The position numbers were made by a program, and so were the translations under genes. Positions 18,841 through 27,731 of a DNA stretch of 64,000 bases are shown here, one piece after another (position 1 is the stretch's first letter; the number at the start of each line of letters is the position of its first letter). The notes under the pieces are model-generated. The model was not told where the DNA came from, searched no databases, and worked only from the letters and a program-made list of their open reading frames with translations. The stretch is taken from contig NZ_VTQH01000001.1 of assembly GCF_008763945.1 (NCBI RefSeq), positions 124,001 through 188,000 of the forward strand, in the 5' to 3' direction. This DNA comes from Microbacterium testaceum StLB037. GTDB lineage: Bacteria > Actinomycetota > Actinomycetes > Actinomycetales > Microbacteriaceae.

Positions 18841-20616
18841 ATGCAAGGACTCGAAATCACGGTTCTGCTGGGATTGGCGATGCTGGTGGGCACCGTTCTG
18901 GCTCCCCGACTGCGCGTCGCGACGCCGCTCGTCCTGCTCGTCATCGGCCTCGCGCTCGGCTTCATCCCCGAGCTGCGTCAGATCGAGCTTCCGCCCGAGA
19001 CGGTGCTGCTGCTGTTCCTGCCCGTCATGCTGTTCCGCGAGGCGTGGACCACGTCGCTGCGGTCGGTGCGGCGCTCGCTGCGCTACATCATCCCGATGAG
19101 CACGCTGCTCGTCGTGGCATCCGCCTTCGCCGTCGCCGGGGTCGCGACCTGGATGGGCGTGCCCTGGGAGGCCGCCCTCGTCCTCGGCGCCGCGGTCGCC
19201 CCGCCCGATGCCACCGCGGTCGCTGCGCTCGGCCGGCTGCTGCCCGCCAAGACCTTCATGAAGCTGAAGGCCGAGAGCCTGACGAACGACGGCACCGCCC
19301 TGGTCCTCTACGCGATCGCCGTGGCCCTGCTGCTCGGTGACCAGATCACGCCGCTGCAGATCACCGGGATGGTGCTGCTGTCGTACCTCGGTGGTGCGGC
19401 GGCCGGCATCGCGGTCGCGGCCGCAGCGTTCTTCGCCCTGCGCCGCATGCAGTCGACGCTGACCATCAACCTCACGATGGTGCTCGTGCCGTTCGTGTCT
19501 TTCCTCATCGCCGAGCTGGTCGAGGCGTCGGGCGTACTCGCCGTCGTGTTCGCCGGCCTGATCATGGCGTGGGTATCGCCGCGCATCACCACGGCGATGT
19601 CGCGGAGGGCGGCGGATGCCACGTGGCCCTTCGGGGTCTACCTGCTCAACGGCGCGCTGTTCGTGCTGATCGGGCTCGAGGTGCAGCTCGTGCTGCACGA
19701 GATCTCCGGGTCGGAGATCGGCCTGCTGCTGCTGGTCACGGTCGCCGCCTGGATCGCGCTCTTCGTCGTGCGCTACCTGTTCCAGTGGCTGTTCTCGCCG
19801 TTCTCACGTCCCCCGAGCGGGTCGTCGAGGTCGCTGCGTCACCGCTCGCGGGTCGTCAGCACGGTGGCCGGTTTCCGCGGGGCGGTGTCTCTCGCGATCG
19901 CGCTGTCGGTGCCGGTCACCACGGCCGAGGGTGGGCCCGTCGCGGGGCGGGACGCCATCGTGTTCGTCACGGCGGGCGTGATCGTGCTGACCCTGCTCGT
20001 GCAGGGACCGCTGCTACCCGCGGTGATCCGGTGGGCGAAACTCCCCAACGACGATGCCGCGATCGAAGAGTACGAACTCGCCGAGCGCGCGATCTCGGGT
20101 GCCGCCCTTGCCGCCCTGGACGACCTGGCAACCGAGCACGGCATCAGCGACCGCGTGCGCGATCGCGCACGGCGCGAGGGCTACGAGCGGCTCGAGCTCG
20201 CCAACGCCCGCGCCGTCGCGCGACAGCGCGCGATCGAGGAACGCGATCTGGCCGAACTCGACGCCTCGCTCGGTGAGGACCCGTCATCGACGGGGCCGGT
20301 GCCGCCCGATGGCTCGGACGAGCGGCGCCGCACGGGCGCCGACGGTACGTCGGAGAACACCGACGAGGGTGCCGCCTTCACCGGCCCCCTGCAGATGATC
20401 GCCGTCAGCGACGACATCGACGTCACCCAGCGCTCTCCCCTGCTGCGCCACAAAGAGGCGCAGCGACTGCGGCTGGCGGTTCTCGACCGCAAACGCGAGG
20501 TGCTGCTGCGCCTACGCCGCGAGGGAACCATCGACGACCTCGTGGCGCGGAAGATCCTCGCGGGTCTCGACCTCGAGGAGATCCGCACGCGAGGTCTCGA
20601 GAAAGCGAGCGACTGA
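18841..20616 (+). CDS. Na+/H+ antiporter, CPA1 family
   Basis: A 591-residue monovalent cation/proton antiporter of the CPA1 (NhaP/NHE) family. Twelve or so membrane segments cover residues 1-410. The transport-site region appears as AAVAPPDATAVAALGR with the family Asp, followed by LTNDGTALVLY. TM later contains FRGAVSLAIALSVP. A charged cytoplasmic tail of about 180 residues follows. The ATG at 18841 is preferred, preceded by AAGGGCGGC. It exchanges Na+ or K+ for H+ at the cytoplasmic membrane, supporting pH and salt homeostasis. Confidence 0.88.
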   Translation: MQGLEITVLLGLAMLVGTVLAPRLRVATPLVLLVIGLALGFIPELRQIELPPETVLLLFLPVMLFREAWTTSLRSVRRSLRYIIPMSTLLVVASAFAVAGVATWMGVPWEAALVLGAAVAPPDATAVAALGRLLPAKTFMKLKAESLTNDGTALVLYAIAVALLLGDQITPLQITGMVLLSYLGGAAAGIAVAAAAFFALRRMQSTLTINLTMVLVPFVSFLIAELVEASGVLAVVFAGLIMAWVSPRITTAMSRRAADATWPFGVYLLNGALFVLIGLEVQLVLHEISGSEIGLLLLVTVAAWIALFVVRYLFQWLFSPFSRPPSGSSRSLRHRSRVVSTVAGFRGAVSLAIALSVPVTTAEGGPVAGRDAIVFVTAGVIVLTLLVQGPLLPAVIRWAKLPNDDAAIEEYELAERAISGAALAALDDLATEHGISDRVRDRARREGYERLELANARAVARQRAIEERDLAELDASLGEDPSSTGPVPPDGSDERRRTGADGTSENTDEGAAFTGPLQMIAVSDDIDVTQRSPLLRHKEAQRLRLAVLDRKREVLLRLRREGTIDDLVARKILAGLDLEEIRTRGLEKASD

Positions 20617-20677
20617 GACACGTCTCCGATCCGAAACGATCGCTCCGCCCGCGGATCGTCCGCCGTAGCGTGGGGGG

Positions 20678-21064
20678 ATGAACAGGGGTGCTGCCGTCGG
20701 TCTCGCCGCGATCACGGCACTTTTTCTCTCCTCCTGCTCCGCCTTCGGGTCGGTGTGCCCCGCCATCGGGTATTCGTCCACGCTCACCATCGAAACCGCA
20801 CTGCCCTCGCACGACCTCCTCCTGTCGCTTTGCGCCGGGGCCGACTGCATCCCCGAAGAAGGTGCCGAGGGTCCGTTCCTCTCGGGCGACGCGGAGGCCG
20901 GCTGGACCGCCTCCTTCTTCTCCGGCGACACCCAGGTGATCGGCTACCGACTCACGGATGCCACCGGCACCGTCCTCGCGCAGGGCCACGTCGAGCCCGA
21001 ATGGGTCCGTGTCGACGGGACGGCGGAGTGCGGGGGCAACACGCGAGCCGCCCTCACCATCTGA
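20678..21064 (+). CDS. Small secreted lipoprotein
   Basis: A 128-residue lipoprotein. A signal peptide ends in the lipobox LSSC (Cys20), so the mature protein should be anchored to the outer face of the membrane. Three or four additional cysteines (VCPAI, LCAGADC, AECGG) suggest disulfides. It is followed directly by a truncated transporter gene. I do not recognise a family. Confidence 0.7.
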   Translation: MNRGAAVGLAAITALFLSSCSAFGSVCPAIGYSSTLTIETALPSHDLLLSLCAGADCIPEEGAEGPFLSGDAEAGWTASFFSGDTQVIGYRLTDATGTVLAQGHVEPEWVRVDGTAECGGNTRAALTI

Positions 21065-21146
21065 AGACCTCGAGCCGTCACATGATCGACTCGGCCAGAG
21101 CCTCCTCCACCCGCTGAAGCGCTGCCGTCCCGCCGTCCATCAGAAC

Positions 21147-21566
21147 CGAGCGGTGGTGCCGTTCGTCGTGGTCGGACTCCTCGTGGCATTCACCCTCGGC
21201 CGTCCCCTCAACGCGCTCGCGCTGGGCGACGATCTGGCCCGGGCCCAGGGCACGCGCGTCGGGGCCGTGCGGGTGGCATCCATCGCCGCCGTCACTGTGC
21301 TCGCGGGCGCCGCGACCGCTCTCGTCGGTCCCCTCTCGTTCGTCGGGCTCATGGTGCCGCACGTCGTGCGCTGGATCGTCGGACCCGACCAGCGCCTCAT
21401 CCTTCCCCTCAGCGCCCTCGCCGCGCCGATCCTCGTCCTGCTGGCCGACGTGCTCGGCCGCGTGATCATCGCCCCGGCCGAGGTGCCGGCGGGGATCGTG
21501 ACCGCTTTCGTCGGCGCTCCCGTCCTCATCGCGCTCGCGCGCCGACGCAGGGCCCGCGCCCTGTGA
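21147..21566 (+). pseudogene. 5'-truncated FecCD-type siderophore permease
   Basis: The frame carries only the last 140 or so residues of a BtuC/FecCD permease: GRPLNALALGDDLARAQG (the coupling region), AGPLSFVGL-like and LMVPHVVRWIVGPDQR, ending in a basic tail. A full family member has about 330 residues and nine or ten membrane helices; here the first 190 are absent and the lipoprotein gene lies directly upstream. The stop overlaps the next permease start in GTGA, showing that the original operon order was kept after the deletion. Confidence 0.8.
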
Positions 21567-22587
21567 CCGTCGTCCTGAGCCCGCAGCGTCTGGCGGGTAT
21601 CCGTGTGCGTCCACGAAGCGTCGTGGTGGGCGCCGCCACCGTCGCCGCGATCCTGACCCTCGCGGTGCTCTCGCTCGGGTGGGGCACCTACTTCGTGGCC
21701 CCGGATGCCGTGATCCGCGCGCTCCTCGGAAGCGGAACGCCCCTCGACACCACCGTCGTCGTCGGGTGGCGGCTGCCCCGCGTGCTCGCCGCCGTGACAC
21801 TGGGGGCGCTCCTGGCGATCGCGGGGGCGCTGTTCCAGACGGTCACCCGCAATCCGCTCGCGAGCCCCGACATCCTGGGGCTGTCGAACGGCGCCTTCAT
21901 AGGCATGCTGGTCACGCTCGTGCTCGTGTCGTCGTCGTGGCAGGCGCGGGCGGCGGGGGCGCTGGTGGGGTGTCTCGCGGCGTCCCTCGTCATCTGGCTG
22001 CTCGCGTACCGTGGGGGTCTCCAGGGCTTCCGGCTCATCGTGGTCGGCATCGGCGTCTCGGCCATGCTCGCCTCTTTCAACACCTGGATGCTGCTGCAGG
22101 TCGAGCTCGAGACCGCCATGTTCGCTTCGGCCTGGGGGCATGGTTCGCTCAACGGCGTCACCGGCGACGCGCTCGGCGGGGTGCTGCTGTGCGCGGCGCC
22201 GGTCGCGCTCGCGGCGTTCGCGCTCGTCCCCTCGCTGCGTCAGCTCGAACTCGGCGATGACCTCGCGACCGCCACCGGGGTGCGTCCGCATCTCGTGCGC
22301 AGCGTCGCGTTGCTGATCGGGGTGGTGCTCGTCGCCGCGGCCACCGCGATCGCAGGCCCCATCGCCTTCGTGGCCCTGGCGGCTCCGCAGATGGCGCGGC
22401 GCCTCGCGCGCTCGCCATCGCTGTCGCTCACGCTCTCGGGATGGTCGGGGCGCTGGTGCTGTTGGCATCCGACGCCGTCGCGCAGCACGTGCTGCCGGTC
22501 ACCCTTCCCGTCGGCGTCGTCACCGTCTCGGTGGGCGGCGCGTACCTCGTCGTCCTGATCGTCTCGGACATCCGCCGCCGTGCCTGA
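21563..22587 (+). pseudogene. FecCD-type siderophore permease with 1-nt frameshift near the 3' end
   Basis: The first 290 residues read as a normal FecCD permease (RNPLASPDILGLSNGA, RQLELGDDLATATGVR, GPIAFVALAAPQMARRLA). Near 22437-22441 the frame slips. The expected ending (GMVGALVLLASDAVAQHVLP, then LPVGVVTVSVGGAYL) is in the next frame and stops at 22587. One missing base in or beside a run of three Gs explains it. This is a real mutation or an assembly error; if real, the last helix and coupling are lost. The intact frame would overlap the next gene by 8 nt. Confidence 0.8.
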
Positions 22588-23406
22588 CCCCACTCACCGC
22601 CTCACCCGTCCCTGGGAGTACAGCGCCTTCCCCGTCGAGGTCAGCGCGCGCGAGATGCTGTCGCCGAACGTCTTGCGCCTCACCTTCGCGGGCGACGCGC
22701 TGCGCCACTTCGCCCCGTGGGGCGTGGACCAGCGCATCAAGCTCGTGCTCCCGCTGCCGGGCGGAGGCCTCGCCGACGTCGGCCTGCTGGACGAACCGAC
22801 ACCGCACCCGTCCGAGTGGTACATGCGCTGGAAGGCGATGCCGGTCGACGAGCGCAGCGTCCTGCGCACCTACACCCCCGCCGCGATCCGCCCCGACGCC
22901 GGTGAGGTCGACGTCGACTTCTACCTCCACTCCCCCGACGGCCCCGCCTCGCGGTGGCGCGCGCCGCGCGCGTCGGCGAGTCGGTCGTGCTCGCCGGGCC
23001 CGACGTGCGCAACGGGTGGACGGGATACGGCATCCACTGGCAGCCGCCCGCCCTCGGCACCTTCCTGCTCGTGGCCGACGAGACCGCGATCCCCGCGGTC
23101 CGCAACATCACGGCCGCCCTCCCCGCCCGGGCCCGCGGGGTCGCGATCATCGAGATCGGCGACACCGGAGGCGACGTCACCGTGGCCCGACTCGGTGACG
23201 CCATCGACGTGCGGGTGGTCGCCCGCGACGAGACCGAGGCGGCCGTCCGCGCCTGGGGCTCCGCCGACGCCGAGTACGCCTGGCTCGCCGGGGAGTCGGG
23301 CGTCGTGGCAGCCTCGCGCCGCGTGCTCGTTCGAGAGCTCGGGATGCCGAGAGAGCGCGTGTCGTTCCTGGGGTACTGGCGCGCGGGCGGAGCGCTCGTC
23401 CACTGA
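22580..23406 (+). pseudogene. Siderophore-interacting protein (SIP/ViuB-like) with internal 1-nt frameshift
   Basis: The N-terminal half is a ferredoxin-reductase-like FAD domain (RLTFAGDALRHF, the family RTYTPA motif). After DGPASRW the frame changes at about 22955-22958. The C-terminal half (RVGESVVLAGPDVRNG, ADETAIPAVRNI, FLGYWRAGGA) is in the next frame down to 23406. Restoring one G in the TGG tract rejoins both parts to a 275-residue protein. SIPs reduce Fe(III)-siderophores in the cytoplasm. Together with the two damaged permeases it marks a degrading siderophore-uptake block. Confidence 0.8.
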
Positions 23407-23423
23407 TCCGGCCCCTGCACAGA

Positions 23424-23441
23424 GATGAGACGATTCTCATC
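23424..23441. promoter_or_regulatory. Palindrome GATGAGA-CGAT-TCTCATC, possible metal-regulator site
   Basis: A perfect 7-bp inverted repeat with a 4-nt centre. It resembles Fur-family operators in high-GC actinobacteria (TGAGAAT-N-ATTCTCA type) but is one base short in the middle. It lies just after the siderophore-interacting gene and about 100 nt before the WXG module. It could also be a weak hairpin terminator; no T-run follows. Confidence 0.3.
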
Positions 23442-23541
23442 CTGTTCAGCCCCTTCCCGACTTACCCTCGTCTGTGGATAGGTGACGATTGCCGCGCGCC
23501 GTGGAGGAACGTGCAGCGCGCGGCCTGGGTGGGGGCACGGC

Positions 23542-23937
23542 GTGTACGGATCACCGGAAGAGACACTCGCGCGGATCGAAGAAGACACGCGTCGCGCGCA
23601 GGAACGTGGCGAGAAACTGCCGGTTCTGCAAGCCGCGATCGGCGAGGTTCGAGCGAAGGCTGTGGCCCGTACCCGCGACATCTCCGTCGAGGTAGACGCG
23701 GCGGGAGTCATCCGCGACCTCGACATCGCCGACGCCGCCCTCGACCGCGGAGGCCGCCGCGTCAGCGCCGAGGTGATGGACCTGATCGCGAAGGCGACGA
23801 AAGACGCCCGCGTGCGCACCCTCGAAGTGACCACCGAGATCATGGGCGAATCGGACCCCATCGTCGGCGTCGTCGCCGCGGAGCTCATTCCCGAACCGGA
23901 AGACGATGGAGTGACGCGCAGAGGAGGCCTGCGATGA
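23542..23937 (+). CDS. YbaB/EbfC-family protein, first gene of WXG module 2
   Basis: A 131-residue protein similar to the YbaB/EbfC family, with the strand-rich centre TRDISVEVDAAGVIRDLDIAD and an amphipathic helix before it. YbaB-like proteins commonly precede ESX-type substrates in actinobacteria. The GTG start gives the typical MYGSPEETLARI N terminus; a GTG at 23482 would add a non-coding-looking stretch. The stop overlaps the following gene in ATGA. Confidence 0.65.
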   Translation: MYGSPEETLARIEEDTRRAQERGEKLPVLQAAIGEVRAKAVARTRDISVEVDAAGVIRDLDIADAALDRGGRRVSAEVMDLIAKATKDARVRTLEVTTEIMGESDPIVGVVAAELIPEPEDDGVTRRGGLR

Positions 23938-24251
23938 CCCAGCAGATCCGGATGGATGCCGACGTCATGCTGCAGCATGCCTCGCGTGTGCAGCAGCTCG
24001 CCTCGGACGCCGCCGAAGCGGCATCCGCCCTGAAGAGCGTGAATCTGGGCGGCGGGGCGTTCGGGGTTCTCTGTGCCTGGATCGTTCCCCCTGTCGGAAT
24101 CGTGTCAGGAGCCGTCTCGCAGCACATCAGCGGCGCGGAAGGCGTGCTTGAGCGTACGGGGCAGGAGTTGCGCGGAGTCGTCGCCGACTTCGACACGTTC
24201 GAAGAGACCGTCATTCAGGTGACGAAGCACCTCGAGGGAGGCCTTGGATGA
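23934..24251 (+). CDS. WXG100-like small secreted partner protein
   Basis: A 105-residue helical protein with GAGGAGG 8 nt before its ATG. Two helices flank a hydrophobic centre (FGVLCAWIVPPVGIVSGAVS) in place of the usual WXG turn. It is overlapped by ATGA on both sides, between the YbaB-like and toxin genes. It most likely pairs with the N terminus of the toxin for export by a type VII-like system encoded elsewhere. Confidence 0.65.
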   Translation: MTQQIRMDADVMLQHASRVQQLASDAAEAASALKSVNLGGGAFGVLCAWIVPPVGIVSGAVSQHISGAEGVLERTGQELRGVVADFDTFEETVIQVTKHLEGGLG

Positions 24252-25543
24252 GCAACTCGCTCGTGGCGGCCCCCGTGGACACGACCTCCGCGTTCTCGGG
24301 CGCGTTTCTCGTCACCGACGGGCAGGCTCTGGCCGACGCCATCCAGAGTGGCAATTGGGTCGAAGGCGGTATCGCCGGCTTCTCGGCCGCGATGGACACG
24401 GTCGCCGCCGTGATCGACCCCATCGGCACGCTGATCGCCAACGGTCTCGGCTGGCTGCTCGACCACATCGAGCCGCTCAAAGGCTGGCTGAACGACCTCA
24501 CGGGCAACGCGGCCGAAGTGCAGGCGTTCGCCGCCACGTGGAGCAACGTCGGCGCGCGTATGAACGAACTGGGCGTCACCGCCCAGAACCGCCTCGCCGA
24601 CCTCGACGGACTGTCGGGAGAGACCATCACCGCGTACACCGCGCACGTGCAGGGGCTGTCGCAGCACCTGACGACGTCGGGCCAGTGGGCGGGGGCGATC
24701 TCGACGGGGTTGTCGATGGCGTCGTCGCTGGTGCAGATGACCCACGATCTGGTGCGAGACGCGATCAGTCAGATCGTCGGCATGGCGATCTCGGCCGCCA
24801 TCACCGCGGTCGCGACGGTCGGCCTCGCGACACCCGTGATCGCGGCGCAGGTCGGTTCGCGGGTCTCTGCGCTCGTGCCGCGCATCAGCAAGACCATCAC
24901 CACCGTCGTGAACGCCTTCACCAAGTTGCGCGGGCTCGTCGAGGAGCTCAGCAGCATGGCGGGCAAGGCGCTGCAGTTCTTGACGAGGTGGGTCGGCGGC
25001 GGCAAGGGCCCCAGCGCGGTGCACGCTGCGGAAACCGCGGCCGAAAGCCTGGTGCGTCATCCAACTCAGTTGGACGTCGACTTCACGTACAACCCGAAGC
25101 ACAGTCGGCCGGAGTGGGATCGGCAGATCTCCAACGCGCAGGACGTCTTAGACAACACGACATTCGAGACGTGGCTGCAGCGCAGGGAAGAGTTCACGGG
25201 GGATCGTTCGAGCGCGGTGAAGGCCGAACAGGCCGCGGTCCGACAAGCCGCGCTGATTGACAAAATCGACGAGCTTCAGGATCAAGGTCGAACAGCCGCG
25301 CAGGCGAGGCAAGAAGCGGCCGAATGGCTGGAAACGCAGCACGCAATCCACCGCCTCGACACGGTCGCCGGAGGGGACCCGCTCGATTTCGACGGGGTGG
25401 GGGACGCCGCAGTCAACTCCTCCGTGGGGTCGCAGTGGCGAACGCGCGTGCCCGTCCTAGAATCGGAGATCCGCGAACTGGCGAACGGGATGTCCCGCGA
25501 GCAACTGCGCAGCACGCTACTCAACGTGAGAATCAGAGGATAA
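24248..25543 (+). CDS. Polymorphic toxin with C-terminal Ntox15/Tde1-like DNase domain
   Basis: A 431-residue toxin. Residues 1-270 form a helical N-terminal export region with hydrophobic segments (VGMAISAAITAVATVGLATP). The C-terminal 150 residues match the Ntox15 domain of the T6SS DNase Tde1: AQARQEAAEWLETQHAI, then the catalytic HxxD motif HRLD (H368, D371), VAGGDP, and GVGDAAVNSSVGSQW. Ntox15 enzymes degrade DNA. The next gene is a Tdi1-like immunity protein, the known partner of Tde1, which strongly supports the call. The WXG/YbaB context implies type VII-like rather than T6SS delivery. Confidence 0.85.
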   Translation: MSNSLVAAPVDTTSAFSGAFLVTDGQALADAIQSGNWVEGGIAGFSAAMDTVAAVIDPIGTLIANGLGWLLDHIEPLKGWLNDLTGNAAEVQAFAATWSNVGARMNELGVTAQNRLADLDGLSGETITAYTAHVQGLSQHLTTSGQWAGAISTGLSMASSLVQMTHDLVRDAISQIVGMAISAAITAVATVGLATPVIAAQVGSRVSALVPRISKTITTVVNAFTKLRGLVEELSSMAGKALQFLTRWVGGGKGPSAVHAAETAAESLVRHPTQLDVDFTYNPKHSRPEWDRQISNAQDVLDNTTFETWLQRREEFTGDRSSAVKAEQAAVRQAALIDKIDELQDQGRTAAQARQEAAEWLETQHAIHRLDTVAGGDPLDFDGVGDAAVNSSVGSQWRTRVPVLESEIRELANGMSREQLRSTLLNVRIRG

Positions 25544-25549
25544 AAAGAT

Positions 25550-26116
25550 ATGACTGCGTCCCTTTTTGAAGGATTCAAGCATTTCTCCGCAATGCCCGTT
25601 AGTTCTCTCGAGAATTTCTCACCGCTCGTCGAGCCCGCCGTCCTAGAACTTTGGCATGCGCACGGCATCGGTTGCACCGCTGATGGCTTCCTGAAATTGA
25701 TCGACCCCGCCTACTACCTGACCATGATCGGAGAATACCTCCCGCGGCCCGACATGATCCCTGTTCTTGCAACGGGGATGGGGGACGTTGTCGTCGCCTA
25801 CTCAGGTAAATACCGCGTCCTTGAATTCCGGTACGCCAGAGCAACCGGCGGAGTCGGATCAAGTCTCGCTCGTATCGGACGCCGAGCAGCGGATCGCGAA
25901 TACCTCGAAGAGTTCCTCGATGCGAAGCCCTACTTTGAAGCGGTGAACACGTACGGTCCACTCAATTCCCCCGATGACATCGATTACATCTTTGGGTACG
26001 AACTCCCCCTCCCCGCCGGCGGACCGGAGGGCGTCGAGAACCTCACACGCTCTCGAATCTTCGAACACATCGCACTGACAGTTCAGCTGTCCGGCCCGAT
26101 TCCTTTTGCAGGCTGA
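25550..26116 (+). CDS. Tdi1-like immunity protein (GAD-like + DUF1851), copy 1
   Basis: A 188-residue cytoplasmic protein with the GAD-like and DUF1851 architecture of T6SS immunity protein Tdi1. Typical blocks are LWHAHGIG, TADGFLKLIDPAYY, and at the end RSRIFEHIALTVQLSGPI. It starts 7 nt after the toxin stop with AGAGGAT as ribosome site and should neutralise the Ntox15 DNase by direct binding. G+C content falls to around 57% here, lower than neighbours, in keeping with acquisition together with the toxin tip. Confidence 0.8.
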   Translation: MTASLFEGFKHFSAMPVSSLENFSPLVEPAVLELWHAHGIGCTADGFLKLIDPAYYLTMIGEYLPRPDMIPVLATGMGDVVVAYSGKYRVLEFRYARATGGVGSSLARIGRRAADREYLEEFLDAKPYFEAVNTYGPLNSPDDIDYIFGYELPLPAGGPEGVENLTRSRIFEHIALTVQLSGPIPFAG

Positions 26117-26226
26117 CGGAATTTAGCGCCGTTTGTAGCGATTTTCCAACATGGCGCACAAAGCGTCTCCACCGCCTTGCCGAGACACTTCTTTCCGCGG
26201 TGCCGTTATCACACGAATGGAGAAAT

Positions 26227-26574
26227 ATGTCAGCGAACGTTCCTGAGTTCGTCCGCGAGTCCGGAGCGTCCATAGCGTCCCGGCGGGTCCTCGACGGCAG
26301 CGCGCCCCTCAAGTGGGCCGTTCGCGAGGCACCGTCGAACCCGTCCGACAACGGGTGGCGGTTCTTCTCCGAGATCGACGACGAGTCATATCTCGATGAC
26401 CCGTCGAATCTCGAGGTGGCGTCCTTCAACACGATCGCGGCTATCGAGCCGGCCGTGATCCCGTTGCTCGACATGCCGGTGGGAACAGATCTGGCCATCA
26501 TCCGAGACCGAGGGGCGATCCGCTTCTTCGACAACGAGACAGGACGCGAAGTACCTGCGTCCAACCTCGGCTGA
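26227..26574 (+). CDS. DUF2185 (Imm33-like) immunity protein
   Basis: A 115-residue acidic protein with the DUF2185/Imm33 pattern: a middle block NGWRFFSEIDDESYLDDP followed by two hydrophobic segments (NTIAAIEPAVIPLLDMPVGT, IRDRGAIRFF). The ATG at 26227 has GGAG 6 nt upstream; an earlier in-frame GTG at 26200 has no site. It lies between two Tdi1-like genes and may protect against a different toxin type, which would make it an orphan immunity gene. Confidence 0.65.
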   Translation: MSANVPEFVRESGASIASRRVLDGSAPLKWAVREAPSNPSDNGWRFFSEIDDESYLDDPSNLEVASFNTIAAIEPAVIPLLDMPVGTDLAIIRDRGAIRFFDNETGREVPASNLG

Positions 26575-26624
26575 CAGCGAGAGCATCATGCGCGCGCACG
26601 AACGAGCCGAGGACGATATCTGAC

Positions 26625-27049
26625 GTGCCCATCGAGCTCTTCCGCGATTTCGTCCGCGTCGCCGCCGCTCCATCCGCCACCGTCGCTTGATACCGCAACC
26701 TGGTTGAGCCTGCTCTCGTCGAGCTCTGAGAGGCTCACGGATTTGGACTCGCGGCCAACGGCTTCCTGCCCGCGCGACCGGTGGCGTCGGATCGAGCCTG
26801 GACATGATCGGACTGTTCGCGGCTCAGAAAAGCTGGCTCAACAGATTCATGGGCTACGCCCCGTACGCCGAAGCCGATGAGAGGTATGGCGCCCTGGACT
26901 CCCCCGCTGACATCGACGAGATCTACGCCCCACCGCTGCCCCTCCCGGCGGGAGGCCCCGAGGGAGTCGAGCACCTGACACGGGTCCGCATCTTCGAGCA
27001 CATCGCGCTCACCGCACAGCTTGCCGGCCCGATTCCGTTCGCGGGATAG
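26625..27049 (+). pseudogene. Decayed Tdi1-like immunity gene
   Basis: Traces of a Tdi1-like gene: a start-like GTG with PIELFRDFVRV, an in-frame TGA, then NLVEPALVEL, a second stop, AHGFGLAANGFL, a deletion of about 65 codons, and a shifted frame carrying RATGGVGSSLDMIG and the full conserved end (PAGGPEGVEHLTRVRIFEHI). The remaining tail from 26804 is open for 81 codons and ends in GPIPFAG, exactly like copy 1. Confidence 0.8.
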
Positions 27050-27120
27050 CTTTTCCGGGCGGGCACCGACGCCGAAACGGTGTGCGGAGACCTTCTAGAT
27101 AGTCACAGGGATGGATGATC

Positions 27121-27684
27121 ATGGCATTCCGGCCATTCGGAGATTTCATACCGGTCGCCCCGACCTCGGCAGCGACGATGCAGAAGTACTCGGGAATGCT
27201 CGAAGAAGCCGTGTTCGAAATGTGGCAGATCCACGGATTCGGATCAGCGGCCAACGGATTCCTGAAGGTCATCGACCCCGACTACTACCGGGAGATGATC
27301 GGAGAGTATCTGCCTCACCGGGACATGGCTCCCCTCTTCGCAACCGGCCTCGGGGACATCGTGGTCGCCTCGGGAGGCGGATACCGGGTACTGCAGTACC
27401 GGTACTCCCGCATCTCGGGAATGAGCTCGAGCATCCGTCATCTCGGACTCAAGATCACCAGTGCCGAGTGGCGCGAAGAGATCTACGCCTCCGCTCCCTA
27501 CGACGAGGCGGCTGCGGCGTACGGACCGCTGACGGCGCCCGCAGACTTCGACGACATCTACGCGAGCCCTCTTCCCTTTCCCGCGGGCGGCTCGGAAAGC
27601 GTCGAGTTCCTCACACGCTCTCGGATCTTTGAGCACATTGCGCTCACGACTCAGCTCGCCGGCCCGATCCCCTTCACCGGCTGA
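27121..27684 (+). CDS. Tdi1-like immunity protein, copy 2
   Basis: A 187-residue paralogue of copy 1 with the same blocks (MWQIHGFGSAANGFLKVIDP, GEYLPHRDMAPLFATGLGDI, LTRSRIFEHIALTTQLAGPI). ATG at 27121 is chosen by alignment with copy 1; ATG at 27115 is also in frame. Copy 1 and copy 2 differ at many positions, so copy 2 may cover a related DNase from competitors instead of the local toxin. Confidence 0.75.
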   Translation: MAFRPFGDFIPVAPTSAATMQKYSGMLEEAVFEMWQIHGFGSAANGFLKVIDPDYYREMIGEYLPHRDMAPLFATGLGDIVVASGGGYRVLQYRYSRISGMSSSIRHLGLKITSAEWREEIYASAPYDEAAAAYGPLTAPADFDDIYASPLPFPAGGSESVEFLTRSRIFEHIALTTQLAGPIPFTG

Positions 27685-27731
27685 ACCGCAACGAAGACTG
27701 CCTGCCGAGGCACACGCGAGATGATGACCAC

